64,000 nt of DNA from Oscarella lobularis. Its lineage: Eukaryota > Porifera > Homoscleromorpha > Homosclerophorida > Oscarellidae. The stretch spans positions 1,364,001 to 1,428,000 of the forward strand of contig NC_089190.1 in assembly GCF_947507565.1 (NCBI RefSeq), read 5' to 3'. Shown piece by piece: positions 47,830 through 60,200 of this stretch. The notes under the pieces are model-generated. The model was not told the DNA's origin, searched no databases, and saw nothing but the letters and a program-made list of their open reading frames with translations. Every line of letters starts with the position of its first letter. The stretch's first letter is position 1. The translations under genes and the position numbers were made by a program.

Positions 47830-48290
47830 CGCCAAAATGACCAAAAACCGTGTGCTATAGTTCACGGTTGCCTAAAAACCTCAACTCACGGATTTCCAAA
47901 TAAACGCGCTAGATCTACTCTACTTTAGTAGTAGAACAACCATACAAGGTGAAACTGTTCGTACGGGTCAAATTTCACACGAAAAAAGACCCCTTCCGGT
48001 ACACATTAATATTAGCCACGCCTCTCGAAAAAGCAAAAAATCGGTGCGATGAACAATTTTTTAAGACCGTGGAGTTAACTAGGTACTAAAGCCCTATCGT
48101 TTGACGTAGAAAATTCGGAGTTCTGAGAGACGCGGTTTTTGACCAAAAACCATGTGCTATAGTTCAGGGATGCCAAAAGACCTCAACTCGCCGATTGCCA
48201 AATAAACGTGCTAGATCTATTGTACTTTACCAGTCTAACATGGCTATGGGGTCGAACAGTCAATGCAGGCTAAATTTCGCTCCTCAAAAA
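47830..48290. repeat. Diverged direct duplication
   Basis: Segments starting near 47,835 and 48,138 share GACCAAAAACC, TGTGCTATAGTTCA, CCTCAACTC, CCAAATAAACG and GCTAGATCTA in the same order at an offset of about 300 bp. No coding capacity is recognised; possibly an old mobile element. Confidence 0.65.
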
Positions 48291-48614
48291 AACTTTTCCG
48301 GCACGCGTTTTAGTATGAGTAATGACATCGTTTTTTTGTACAAAACGTCAAGCCACGGCTTGTCGTTAGTCGAACTGTAGTGCAGCGACGCAGCGGTAGC
48401 GATTGGAATGCGTGGAGAGGCCCGATTCGGGAGAAGGGCCCCCATTGAGGTTACGCACTTACAACAAACTTAGCGGAGCTCAAATTAGCTCGCATTAGTA
48501 GCGGTCGCTCTATTTGGGTTATATTTACCTTTTTTTTTACCTTCCCAAACCTCCACAGTGCCAAGAGTCTAAGAAGCGACAGAAATAACAATGATGCGAA
48601 GATAAAACGACACG

Positions 48615-48665
48615 TAGCTCTTACCTCTGATAAATTCAAACCGATCGGACTTCGTTTCTAGCCGC
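48615..48665 (-). pseudogene. Relic of a LamG exon
   Basis: On the minus strand, TAG followed by AAACGAAGTCCGATCGGTTT and GAATTT closely matches the beginning of the LamG exons at 49,992 and 49,161 (encoding KKSDRFDF and KKSDRFEF). It lies just beyond the gene's stop codon and is followed by AGAG|GTAAGAG, a possible old donor. The rest of a LamG domain is not recognisable, so it looks like a remnant of a third module. Confidence 0.4.
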
Positions 48666-48901
48666 ACGAGATTCAGAGACGAGAAAAAGAAGTTCAAACG
48701 GCGAAACCAACGAAAACGCCATTGACAGTCAAAGAGCGCATGCGCGAACTTGCAATGAAAAAATTTTCCCACGAATCGGGCATTCTTACGTGTAGTTAGT
48801 GAAAGTAGATGGAGCAGAGTCTTCTCCAACAAAAAAAAGACAGAACATTTTTGGCTCATAGAAACTTCACAGAAAAAAACATCAACAAATCTCAAAGCTT
48901 A

Positions 48902-51900
48902 CTACAAGTCACACGAAGAGATATTGCTGGTGGCAGTAGAAGTCCCAAGGTCCACCTCAGCGTTGTTCAGCATAACCTAAATTGAAAAAAAAGTGATCGC
49001 TAAAGTAAAAGCAGCTAAAGACAGACAATAACTGCACGTACCGATTGAATGCATCCGGTAAAACCGGTCACAACTTGGGCATCTGGTACAACTTCCAGAT
49101 CATCAGGATAACCGCCATAGTACATGTCGGCTTCAAACTCAAATCTGTCAGACTTCTTCTTCTAAAAAATAGGCACTCAAACGAAGCAAAAAGGCTAGCT
49201 TTGCAATGCTCACTCTTTCGCCATTCACTTTACTTCTTCCGTCAAGCTGAAAGACGACCTTCTGCTTAACTACCGACGCCTTGACGGTGTGCACTTTGCT
49301 CTTGCCCACTTTGCCTCCGGCTCTAAAAGCACACGAGAGTTCAGTGAGTCATTGTTACCTTTCTGATCTACAGCTATCATACAGGAGTGAAACGACTCCC
49401 GAGCCACTATTGAATCGAAAGAACACCTCCCGTTTCTTTATCGTTATCGAAATGAAGTCCCCATTGGCCGGATTCCCAGCGTAAAACAACGTTCCTTCTG
49501 CATCTCCCGCGTCGAAGGTTATATCCATAGAAAATTCTGGCTGAACGCCGAAAGGCGCTTGAGCCAAGTAAGAATTTGATCCCGAAAATTTTGGGATGAA
49601 CGGAAGCGTCGTGGGGCCTGTTGGCGGCGTGGATGCTGCTGTGTTTGCTGGTGGCGGCATGGATGTAATGATTTCCGGCGGCTGCGGCACGGCAGCTAAC
49701 CGTAACAAAAAAAAACGTCCTAACTCGTAATTCAAAACTCGTATAGAACCTCACCGCAGGCCACAGCATTGTTCATGTCTACTGCCGCCGTAAAGTCAAC
49801 AGCAGTCCCAAGTAGAGTGACCTGAAAATCGGAAATAGACGAGAAGGAGAGGGCAAGAGATGAGCTCACGGATGTGATGCATCCAGTAAATCCACTGGTA
49901 ATCCCCGCCGCCGGAATTGGCTCCAGTGTCTCCGGAATGCCTCCGTAGTACATCAGATTGTCAGCAAAATCAAACCGATCAGACTTCTTCGTCTAAAAGA
50001 AAGATCACACCGACGTTGGCAGAAGAAATGAAGACAAAAATTGAAGAACATACTCGCTTTCCTTTCGCCTCGGTCCCATCGTCAAGTTGAAGCTTGCCCA
50101 CAAGCTTGGAAAGAGAAATCGTAATCGTGTGCGCTTCATTCAAACTGACTAGTTCACTTCCAGAGCTATATATAATAATAATATAATAGCGAGTATGAAA
50201 ACGTAGGCGTCTGCAAAAACTTACTCTATGGCAACGTCGCCCGAACCGCTGTTAAAACGGAAATGCACGACTTGATTCGACAACGTTATAGATATATAGG
50301 TGCCGCCATCCGCATTGGCCGCGTAAAGCAAAGTTCCATCTCCTGAACGAGCGTTGAATTCCATTTTGAGAGCAAAATCCGGACGACGTTCAAAGGACGC
50401 CATGGCAACATAGGAATTCATTCCGGAAAACTGGGGAACAGAGGGCTTCGAAGGAGCACCTAAAAGTGGTCGATGACCTAAATAATTATTAGCCATGAGA
50501 ACGAAAAAAGTCGTACTTGGAGTCGTCGTTGTTGGAGTCGTCGTTGTTGGAGCCGTCGTTGTTGGAGCCGTCGTTGTTGGAGCCGTCGTTGTTGGAGCCG
50601 TCGTTGTGGGAGCCGTCGTTGTGGGAGCCGTCGTTGTTGGAGCCGTCGTTGTTGGAGCCGTCGTTGTTGGAGCCGTCGTTGTCGGAGCCGTCGTTGTCGG
50701 AGCCGTCGTTGTCGGAGCCGTCGTTGTTGGAGCCGTCGTTGGCGTGGGTGTGGGCCCGCACAGGTCTTCAAGTCGCGAGCAATACGCAAACGCAGCTGAC
50801 GGATCCGGATTGATGAACAGATGCTGTACGTCCGCCTAGCCCCCATGCACTATAAAACGCCGATTCGTTTTCTGACTAACGCCCGACTTTACCTCAAACG
50901 ACTTCGCTCCCAAGAGCCGACTTCCGACCATCACCGATCCCATGGCGTCAAAAAGCGACATGGGATCTCGCGACATGGACTGAGGTTCGAGCGTCGAGCA
51001 ATCAACGATCACCGTCACGACGGATCGCTGGACGGCGACGGCCAATCGATGATACATCCCGTCGTTCAGATTGGCGTCGAACGTCAATTGATTGCGCTGC
51101 CCGCTTTTGTCGCCCGCGTAGTCGACGATCAACATATTGCTATCGATTGTCAACGCAAATTGTATGGCGCCGGTCGACGAGTAGATCGTGAGAAGGTGAG
51201 CGTTCGCTTGCTGGCTCGTTTGAAACGTCGTCAAGATGGAGAAGTCGCGCGGGAAGTACGGCCGAAAGGCTTCGATGAGAGCCATGGTGACGCCGCTGTC
51301 TTGCGTGATTCCGTAGGCCATGTTCAATTTGCCGCAATAGGGATCGACGGGATCGACTTCGATCCCAGAGCCGTCGGCCACGTCCTCGAGCAAATCCACT
51401 TCGGCTGTGTAAAAATAAAAATATCATTTAGATTTAGGGGTCCATCCAAAACCCTAGTGACTAAGAATCGGCTACACGGAGAAGTCTTTCTGTTTACCTG
51501 GGCATCCCTCTGCAGCGTTTCCCTGCGCTGGCGTAACCCTATCCGGACAACAACCGAACGCTAAGACTGAGCAGTCGGGAGGCAGCGTCGGAGTCGGAGT
51601 CGGAATCGGAGCAACTAAAAAAAAACAAATGCAAAAAGATGTTCGTTTTTTGTGGTGGCGACGCTTGTCTCACCCGGACAACACCGACTGAACGTCATGC
51701 CGACGTGACAATAGGAAGCGGACGGACAATCCGAATTGCTCTCGCAGCTCGCGGGCGTCTCCAACGGATCGTCCCCATTGCAGGGAGTCCCTATACGAAA
51801 CGTTGGCTTCGAGGTCGGGCGACGACGCAACGTGTATATACGCTCTCACCGGATCTCTCGTCGCACCGTCCCTTGCTCATCGCGACGATATTCTCCATCT

Positions 51901-53900
51901 TCATGCATCGCGTCTTGTTCAGATGGCACGTGCTATTGTAGTCCTGACCGTCGCTTCCGCAGAGCCGATTCGCGACGACGCCCGAACAGTCGAAATTGCA
52001 CGTGCACAACGCACCCTCGACCGTCACTTCGCACACGGCGCTGAACTCGCAGACATATCCCTCGCACGGATCGCCGGAGCCGGAAGAACTGCTCATCGTC
52101 GTCGTCTCGTCTTCGAAAAAAAAATCGTCTCGTTTACTCGTACACGTAATCGCACCCCCCTTTCTTACCATCACATATTCCAGGGATTATCTCGCCAATG
52201 AACGAGTTCTCGCACATGGAACGACGAGCGAGGCATTCGTTGTCGTACGTCGTACCGTTGACGCACACCAAATTCATCTCGACGTCGCCGTGACAAGTGA
52301 CGCATTCGCATCGACCCAACGCCGCGTTACAGACGCCGTGAAACGGACACGGTTTCGACGGACCGCACTCGGGCGGCGGCATCGTCGTCGTCGTCGTCGT
52401 CGGGGGAGCAGAAGTCGAAATCGCCGTTGGAGCCGGAGATGAACCCATTGGAGTGTCCGAGACGAACGGAGGACCCGGAGTCGTTGGCGGCGGCGGCGTC
52501 GACGGGGGACCCGGAGTCGTTGGCGGAGGCGGCGTCGTCGGAGACGGCGTCGTCGGCGGCGGATCGGTCGGAGGCGGCGGCGGACAGTCCGGAATAATAG
52601 TGCACAATCGTCCGGCGTCGGTGTGATCGTTCGTGAAGACGATCGACTCGAGTATTCCGCCGTACTGCGCGCTGATTCCGCCGATGCCATGCCCGACAAC
52701 AAAATTGCCGACTTGGGTTCGCATTGGCGGACGATTCGTCGCCGTCGCTACGCTGCCGACGAGATTGCAGTCGACGTAAAGCGCGACGGTGCGCTCGCCG
52801 ACGCCGACGGCGTAGCGATGGAATTCGTCGTCCGAGATGCCGGGATTATCGAAGACGACCTCGTCGCCGGCGGAAAAGCGAACGACGAGACGACCGCTGT
52901 CGAAGCGAAGGCCAAACTGCGTCTGTCCGTTTTGATGAATGGAAAACAGATACGCGTTCTCCGACGCCGATTGCTTCGTCACGAGAACAAAGGAGAAATT
53001 GGTTATTGGGAACGACGACGAGGGATAGTCGGCGAAAACGGTCGCCATGGGTCGACCAATCGGCGCTCCCGGTTCCAATTCGAAGTCGACTTGATTTCGA
53101 TCCGGGCACCAGTGTTCCTCGGCGAAGGCGACCGTGCTGAAGAGATGAAGTTTCAAGCTGGCCATGACGTCGATTGTCGTCTTCTCGGCCGTCGGCTCGC
53201 GAACGTCGAAAATTTCGGCGTCCGGTTGATTCTTCGCCTCGGCGGGAACTTAGGAAGAAAAAACGTTGAGTTCAAAAAAAAGATCATACATTTTCTAAAT
53301 CCTAACCTGGACATCCAGCGAAATCGACGCCAGTCGCCGTCGTCACGCCGTCGTTGCAACACCCGAATTGAGAAGTCGAACAGCTCGTCTGCAATTCTAA
53401 CGAGAGAAGTATTATAAACTGCGTTCCTCACCATTTTCCTGTATCGTACCCTCGACTCTGCTCTGAGATGCCCGCAAGTCGTCGAGTCGAATACGAGCGA
53501 TCGCTTCGCCCATGCCGCCATCGCCGGCGGCGGCGGGAGCGTAGAACGCCGCCAATCCGCCGCTCGCATCGCGTTCGACGAAGAAGATTTTCGTGTCGCG
53601 CACGCGCACGCTGCTTCGACAGTCGTCGCCGAATCCGGCGATGAATGTTTCGACGGGAAAGTTGACTTCGTTGGTGAAGACGCCCTTGAATATGTAGCTG
53701 ACGCTGACCATCGCGCCGTAGTGCGATGGATCCTCGCGCGAGGGAACGATGCGCGTCACGCGGCCCATGAGAACGTACTGGGCGAGCGCGGTTCGCTCCT
53801 CCACGGTCATCGAGGCGAATTGGAAGTTGGGCGGGCATTGATGAGCGCTCTCGACGATCGCGGCGATCGCGAGAAGGAGAACGAAGACAAGCCGATCCAT
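48902..53900 (-). CDS. Agrin-like secreted matrix protein (NtA, TSPN, Kazal, LamG)
   Basis: Sixteen phase-consistent exons, 5' to 3': 53432-53900, 53307-53396, 52169-53248, 51850-52110, 51674-51790, 51498-51614, 50893-51404, 50517-50835, 50225-50459, 50054-50165, 49870-49992, 49755-49821, 49359-49695, 49214-49322, 49042-49161, 48902-48976; 1,380 residues. Order: signal peptide (1-18); an NtA-like domain (to about 150) with IAGFGDD and DTKIFFV; a cysteine cassette FGCCNDGVT...GCPG; a TSPN/LamG-like domain (about 215-395); a Thr/Pro linker; a follistatin/Kazal module (about 478-546); a second Kazal module (CSGVV...LCGSDGQDYNSTC); a WAP-like exon; a second FGCC cassette; a second TSPN-like domain (712-882); a TTAPT repeat linker; and two C-terminal LamG domains (about 989-1167 and 1168-1380), each ending FTGCI.S and a final Cys. 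Vertebrate agrin shares NtA, Kazal and LamG modules and organises basement membrane and synapses; that function is not implied here. Confidence 0.85.
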
Positions 53901-54268
53901 TGTTCGGCTGTCCTTGTTTTGACTGATTGATCGACGGTGATTCGTCGAGTAGACTTCCCATCACGTGAGAACCTTCTAATCATGTAGGCGCGGCACAGTA
54001 GGCGGGACTTCTTCTTTCCATTCAATCATTAGTAAATATTTCTATCTACGCCCAGAATTCAACGATTCACAGTATTAATGCGTCAAGCCAAAGCAAACCC
54101 AAAAAAGCGAGCAGTGCTCCCTGTAACAATCAATATATAAACGAAACTAAAATCCCTACATATACATGTACCAAAAAATTTTAAGCATTAATTTCTCCTT
54201 TCATTCAAACGTTTCTAAAACAAACCAACAACATTAGACACTGAAGACACGTACGTACTGCTCCCAAC
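53901..54268. other. Intergenic: agrin-like promoter side and PLEKHG5 3' side
   Basis: A 368-bp gap between two minus-strand genes. It must hold the agrin-like promoter and the RhoGEF 3'UTR. A repeat-free AT-rich part (54,030-54,230) lies next to the RhoGEF stop. No further gene is seen. Confidence 0.5.
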
Positions 54269-57200
54269 TTACGAAATCTCCCGATTCTGCCATATGAACT
54301 TTGTCGACGAAATATCGCGTCTCCTACTGCCGTTCTTCCCAAACCGATCCAACTCATTGCAACTGCCGCAAGTGCGCACAGTCGACAACCGAGCGGCCGC
54401 GTCACCGCCGCCGCCGGCACTCCGATCCGACGACAGCGACGCGGGTCGTCGTCCGACCAACGGCGACGCAACATAATCCATAGGCAAAGTGAGACTCCGA
54501 CGATCGCTCGCCAACGAACTCGCATCCGACAACGACTCGTTCTCGTCGCACGACGAATCCGGCAACGCGTCGAGCAGCCGATCGAGACTAGTCTCCGACG
54601 TTCCACTTCCCTCGCCGTTACTTCGACGATTCGACATCGAGGCGACGACCTCGTTCTCCTTGATCTCCGTCAACGTCGTCGATCCCGCCGCCGACTCGGT
54701 GACGAGTAGCGACGGAAGCGCGTGCGACGTCGTCCGATGCGTCGGCAACGGCGACGACGACGGCGATGCGCTCCAGCCTTGTCGCACCGCATTCGATAGC
54801 GGCATCGTCGCGCAGCGACGGCACGGCGACGGCGACGCGCCCGGCGACGGCGTTCGACTGAACGACTGGGCGCGCGACGTCCAACTTCCCGTCGACGAAA
54901 CGGACGGCAGGCGATTGCGACGTCCGTTAGGCGGGGAGCGGAGTCGCAAACCGCGACACGCGTTCGCGTAGGCGAGCTGCGGGGAGAGGGGAGAATGCCG
55001 ACGGTGACGCGGCGGGTCTCGGAGATATTTATTCACAAGGATGCTCACCTGTGCGTCTTGCAACGCTTCCATCCATTGTTTGGCCTGTTCGGCGGTCGCA
55101 ACTTGGAATAAGTACCAGCTCACCGGGAAGCGGTACTCGTTGAGATAGATAAGGAGGAAGCTAACTGGAATTCATAGGAAGGGTCAATTAACCATGTCGT
55201 GGCTTCATCGCGCTGAACTTACAAGGGTCTTTCAGTTTTTCGCAAACGAGACGGTCGACGCGCATGGGCTGAAAAAAAAGATACACAGATTATCATTGCT
55301 ATGAGATCTATAGATCCAAGTCGTTGGCGTACCTGTTGGAGAAGTTTCACGCGATTCTTTTTTACTCGCGTCGTCAGGAGGAAAAGGTCGGTGAACAGGA
55401 AAGCGTGAACATCCGACTATACGAGATAAAGCTTGTTATGCATTTCTCTAAGGTCAATGTTAATCCAATACCTTAGCCGACTTGAGCGTGTGAAGCGAGT
55501 CTTTCAATTTCAACGAGCCCTCCTGATAGATGTCGCGCAGGCCGTTGTAAAACTCCGGCACGCCGGGCATGGGACTCAAAAGATCGAGCGTGAATAGGTT
55601 CACGAAGTGCTGCGCAGACGAACGAGAAAAGAGGAAGTGAGTCTTTTTCGAGGAAAAAACCGTGGATCAACCAACCTTTTCCAAATCCGGCGGGCACTCG
55701 AAGCCCACGTATCCGCTTATCATAGCCTGTATGGTCGACAGTCTCTCCTCTTGACCCTTACGACCGACCATCGAATTGACGCGATTCAAAAAGCACTCGA
55801 CGCGCTCGACCTAAAAAAAAAGGAGAACGTGAAACTAGAACTGTGGGCGCTTTTGACGTGATTCCACTTGCCACAGTCAAGAGCTTGTCGATCGCTTCCT
55901 CGTCGTCGCTCTTCTTCAGTATCGCTTTCAAGAGAAGCGGATACTGAATCAGACGATGCATGGGCTTGACGAGGAGATCGGCTAATTTCATTCGTCTGCA
56001 TCGCGGTTGCGATTCGCACCACTAGAGAGAGAGAGAGAGAGAGAACTCGATATGACGAAAAAGGCTCGAGAGTCGCTCGTACGAACCTCTAAGTACGCTT
56101 TGAAGTTGACCGATTCCTTTTTCTGGGCAGTCAGGTATTCGACGCAGTTCTTTTCTCGCACGCAGAACTCCTCGTACGGCTCCAAATCTTCGTCGAACTG
56201 GAAGCGAGGAAAAAACCTTAGGTGTACGCAATCGACGTACGCGTTGCCGTCGTTTGCTTACGTATGTGAGAGCATTGACGACTTGAAGGGGATCGATTCT
56301 TTCTCTCGTTTCCTTACACTAAGACAACAAAGACAAACGAAGTTTTCTAAACGAATATTCAATTATTTCGACCCGGTTCTCACCCCGTCCACCATGGGCT
56401 TTAGCCGTTTCTCCCAAAACGACTTGCTCGACGAGTAGACGTAGGCAATGTTGCCGAACAATTCCTCCGTCTCAATCTTCCCAACAAAAAAAAAACGAGA
56501 TTACGTGACCCTCAGTTCTCGGAAGCAAAAAGGAAGGCGGCGATCTTACATCCAGAAATTTCTCGCGCTTCAACTCCTGCAAGCACACGTAGAAGACCTC
56601 GAGAACGGCTTTCAACGCCAACATATACGACTCCTCGGTCGACAACAATTCCCATATCGCCTCCTGGAGATCGCACTCGCGTTTCAACATGCTTTCCACG
56701 CCTAACACGTGGTCCTTCCAAGAGCCCAACTACACAAAGGCGACAGACGTTCGAAAGACTTTTCTCCCGGAAGACTTTCTCTCTCTCTCGGACTCACTCG
56801 CGTCTCTTCGCTTCGTCCCAAATCGATTTTCTCCCCATCGTAACCAGGAAGTCCGTAGACGGAGAAGAGTTCGAGTTGATCGGCGAGCGTTCGCCCAGCC
56901 TATCACAATTGAACGTTATAACCATGGGAGACGATGACGGCACCAAAAAGCGTACTTGGCTCGAGAAACCGGATCCAAGCATCGCTTGAAGCTTCTTTTG
57001 GCGCGTCGACGACGTGTGTCCAACGACGCCGTTCTGTTTGCCGTCAGTCGTGGTCGTCGTCGTCGTCGTCGTCGTCGTGTGTGACGACGATTCCGTTTCG
57101 TCTAATTGCGTCGTCGTCGTCGTCTCGTCCGTGTCAGTTCCGGGCGGTGGAGGCGTTGTCCCGTCGTCTACCCCGACGCCAAGCAGTAATCGTATGTCTT

Positions 57201-60200
57201 TGCGTCCCGAGCCGCGTCGCGTCTATATCCAGCGTATATTAGGGAGGCGGAGTGATCTATTTTTTCGGAAGGTCACGCACGCGCCCGGACGGATGTGAGA
57301 TAAGTGGGTCACCACCCCTCGCGTGCACGCGCTTGCATTCAGGGCGTAGCCCCCCCCCCCCACGACCTCCGCTTTTCTGGAATCGGGTTTGCTTTTATTC
57401 GCTTTTCTACTTACGTTGCTGCCAGGTATGCTATTGCTGCGGCGAATGTCGAGATCGTCGAAGCTGCCCGATCGTTTGACGGCGAGCCGATCCGCGTTCT
57501 TGAAGAAGTGCTATACCGCAAAAGCAAAAGACGGCCGGTCAGTCAGTCAGTCAATAAGTATCAGTCAGTAAGGATTCCGCAGTGCGTGAACTCTGGGTGT
57601 TAGCTCAGGGTCGCAACTGACAGGGACAAGGGTGAGCAACCCTATTTTTCAAAGGATGCAGTAGCAAGGTGGTCCTTTGCGGTTGTTTGGGAACTAACTA
57701 CGTCAGCGAGCGCGCGGAACAGACCTCGCGCTTCCGGGTGTGACGGGCGAGGACGCGCAAACAGGTATTTTTTTCCCCGAATAAACGAAATGTCGTATAT
57801 TATTCGGCTGGGGTCCCGTTCGGCGACCCGCTCGTCACCAACGCGCACCGAAGAGGAAAATAAAATATCGTCTCCCGAGACAGCGCAATCTAATTTTGTT
57901 CGCGCGTTCGTTGGTTGCTAACAACAAAGACGAGAGCGTGGAATTCGTTCGTAGCGTTTGCTGCACGCGCCTCGCGCGCGCGCGAATTCGGGGATTGTGT
58001 GTTCGGGCGCGGGCGCGGTCGCGGTCGCGGTTCTCGCCGCGCGCGCGGGGCCCGCACACGAGGCACTATTTTTCTGTGTGTGTTTACGGTCTCTACGAAC
58101 TACATCCTGTCGGAGGCTATTTTTCCCCCCGCTCCTTCTTCTCATAAACAAGGAACCCTGTTATTTGTGTAGTACCTCTTTGAATTTTCGATCTTTGTCC
58201 TTTCGCTGACTAACTTGAGGCGATTTCGGTCTCGTCAGATGACGCACGATCGTCGACATGAGTCCTTTATCAGATTTTGCCTTGAGATCTGGACGTTGCG
58301 CAAAGAAAAGAGAGAAAATTTCACGCCTCCGCTCGCGAGAGGGGCGGAGTCTCCTCCTTTCCCCACTTTTTCTTACTGGGACTGCGAACTTCGACGCGTA
58401 GAGTCTGTCCGCCGAGACAATACGTCTCGAAACTCCACTCCAACGGAGTCGTCGACGATCGAAGGTAAACGGAAGCCGTTTGGAACGAGATTTGATGCCG
58501 TTCGAAGGCAGGCTGAACCGCCTCCCTACACAAAGTGACATTATCGCGCGCTGTGGGCGAAATTCGACGAGGGCGCGTTATAGACGGCCGCCTTCGCTCT
58601 TTTTTTTTAGAAGCGCGGCGGTTTGCAAATGCCTGCACGTGGCTTACGTAACGTGATACAACGCGGACGAGCGCAAGTTTTGCGTCAACGAAACGAAAGA
58701 TATGCATGAACGCGATCGAAATCAGAAGAGACATCGAAAAGAAATCGCTTTCGAGCTAGCGAAGGAGCTAGCTATAAAATCGCGTGGGCTGCCCGAGTGT
58801 CCCATAACCCGAGGAAGTTCGTGATCTAAGTGGTGCGAAGGCGCTAGTGCCGCCTACGTCACCGCGTCCCCGCGTCTCCTGAGTTTGTGCGCGCGCGAGG
58901 TCTCACCTTAGAGTTTGGCTTCGAAGCACCGGAATCACTTCGTCGTCGACGCCGATTCTCAGCGCAAACCATTCTTTACCGAGGTCCTAAGCGATGAAGA
59001 ACGAACGTAAACAAACGGTCTCGAAAACGCGGAAAAGAGCGAAGGAGAGGGTGCGTTGTAAGTCTTCGCTTTCCTACGTGTTCAGTCTCGACGGAACAAG
59101 ACGCAACGGAAAACCGAAGTCTGTTTAAGCGTCGTAGCGACGCGGGCGGCGGAGCGGCGACCGTGCTTGTGCTCCTCATCGATTTACGTAAGACTGTTCC
59201 GGCACAGGCAGTACCACGCCAATTATGCTCCATACAACCACGCCCCAACGCGCACTTTCCTCTACCCGACCGACTAATTGGTTGAACGCGCGCGGACTTT
59301 GATGTGCGCATATTTAGAGGGGTAGGGTATCCCTGGACTCACGTCTGTGTTGTGCCGTCTTGTCGGCTTTTTCTTTCGCAGCCGTCGACCGCCGACGGCT
59401 CCGAGACGATCCGCGAGGCTCATGTGACGACTAAACACAAACACGCGACGTACGCGATAACGTTATGCTAGTTAGTAACTCGAAAACGAAAGGACGAAAG
59501 GAGAGAGCGAACTTTCCGGGGAAATATTAGATATCCCGAATTCTCTCCCTATCTTCGCGCGGTAATTAATTCGATTGCTTATCACGATAAATCAATGTCA
59601 CGTGTCGATAATCGCTCTATCCCGTTTCGTCACGTTGGGGGACATCGCGAATACTTACTCGGGAGTTGCTCGCCTCGACGGCAGAGGTGAAGTCGGCAGC
59701 GAATCGAGATCCGAATAATCGGACGTATCGCGAGTAATCACGTCTGCGCATTAGAGAAAAATCCAATTTGGCGTAATGACTGACAACGTCTCGCTTACCG
59801 GCCGGCGTAAAGTTAAACCGCACGTGACTGGACTTGCTCGCACGATGAACGAGCTCGTCGCAATCGGTGCAGAGACAGTAGGGACGACCGCCGTTCGTCT
59901 CCTGACACTCGATGTGATGACAGACCTGACGAAAAAGGAAACGAACCGGATGCGGATCGACGTTAGAGAAAAGCTGTTGATTCTTTTTTGTACTTACGCG
60001 CGTCGGATACGAGTTTTCCGGTGCACTTCGACACTGGGAATTTTGGCATTCGTGAATCGCTATACATAGAGGCAAAAATAGAACGCGTTTTTTCGCGAGA
60101 GAAGAACGCACCCACGCCGCCGCGCATATCGTTGTCGTCGTCCGCGTAGTCGAAATCTGATCGTGCCGATGAAAAAAATCGATTCGTCGTTAGCGTGCTA

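Larger units (their letters stand above)
46801..48901. other. Gene-poor region between CSN4 pseudogene and agrin-like gene
   Basis: No coding exon is supported. It holds two adjacent hairpins (46,981-47,063), a CTC/TCC microsatellite (about 47,168-47,212), a minisatellite (about 47,285-47,520), a diverged pair of roughly 150-bp segments near 47,835 and 48,135, and a short relic resembling a LamG exon of the neighbouring agrin-like gene near 48,640 on the minus strand. Confidence 0.6.

Noticed and set aside
50495-50839. Plus-strand VVVGAVVVGA frame
   Set aside because: It is the reverse of the Thr/Pro linker (TTAPT repeats) of the agrin-like gene, which is supported by phase and by flanking domains.
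52134-53417. Plus-strand frames of up to 264 codons opposite the agrin-like gene
   Set aside because: They are shadow frames caused by GTC/GAC-rich codon usage; the minus strand has signal peptide, domains and splice sites.
57600-58150. A gene in the CpG-rich stretch inside the RhoGEF
   Set aside because: The frames overlap on both strands and the stretch is fully accounted for as the 704-bp intron between exons 57,415-57,510 and 58,215-58,288.
59617-60111. Separate small zinc-finger gene
   Set aside because: First read as its own gene. Exon phases link it through the Ras-binding exon at 58,377-58,525 to the DH-PH exons, giving a single frame of 1,041 codons including the stop.
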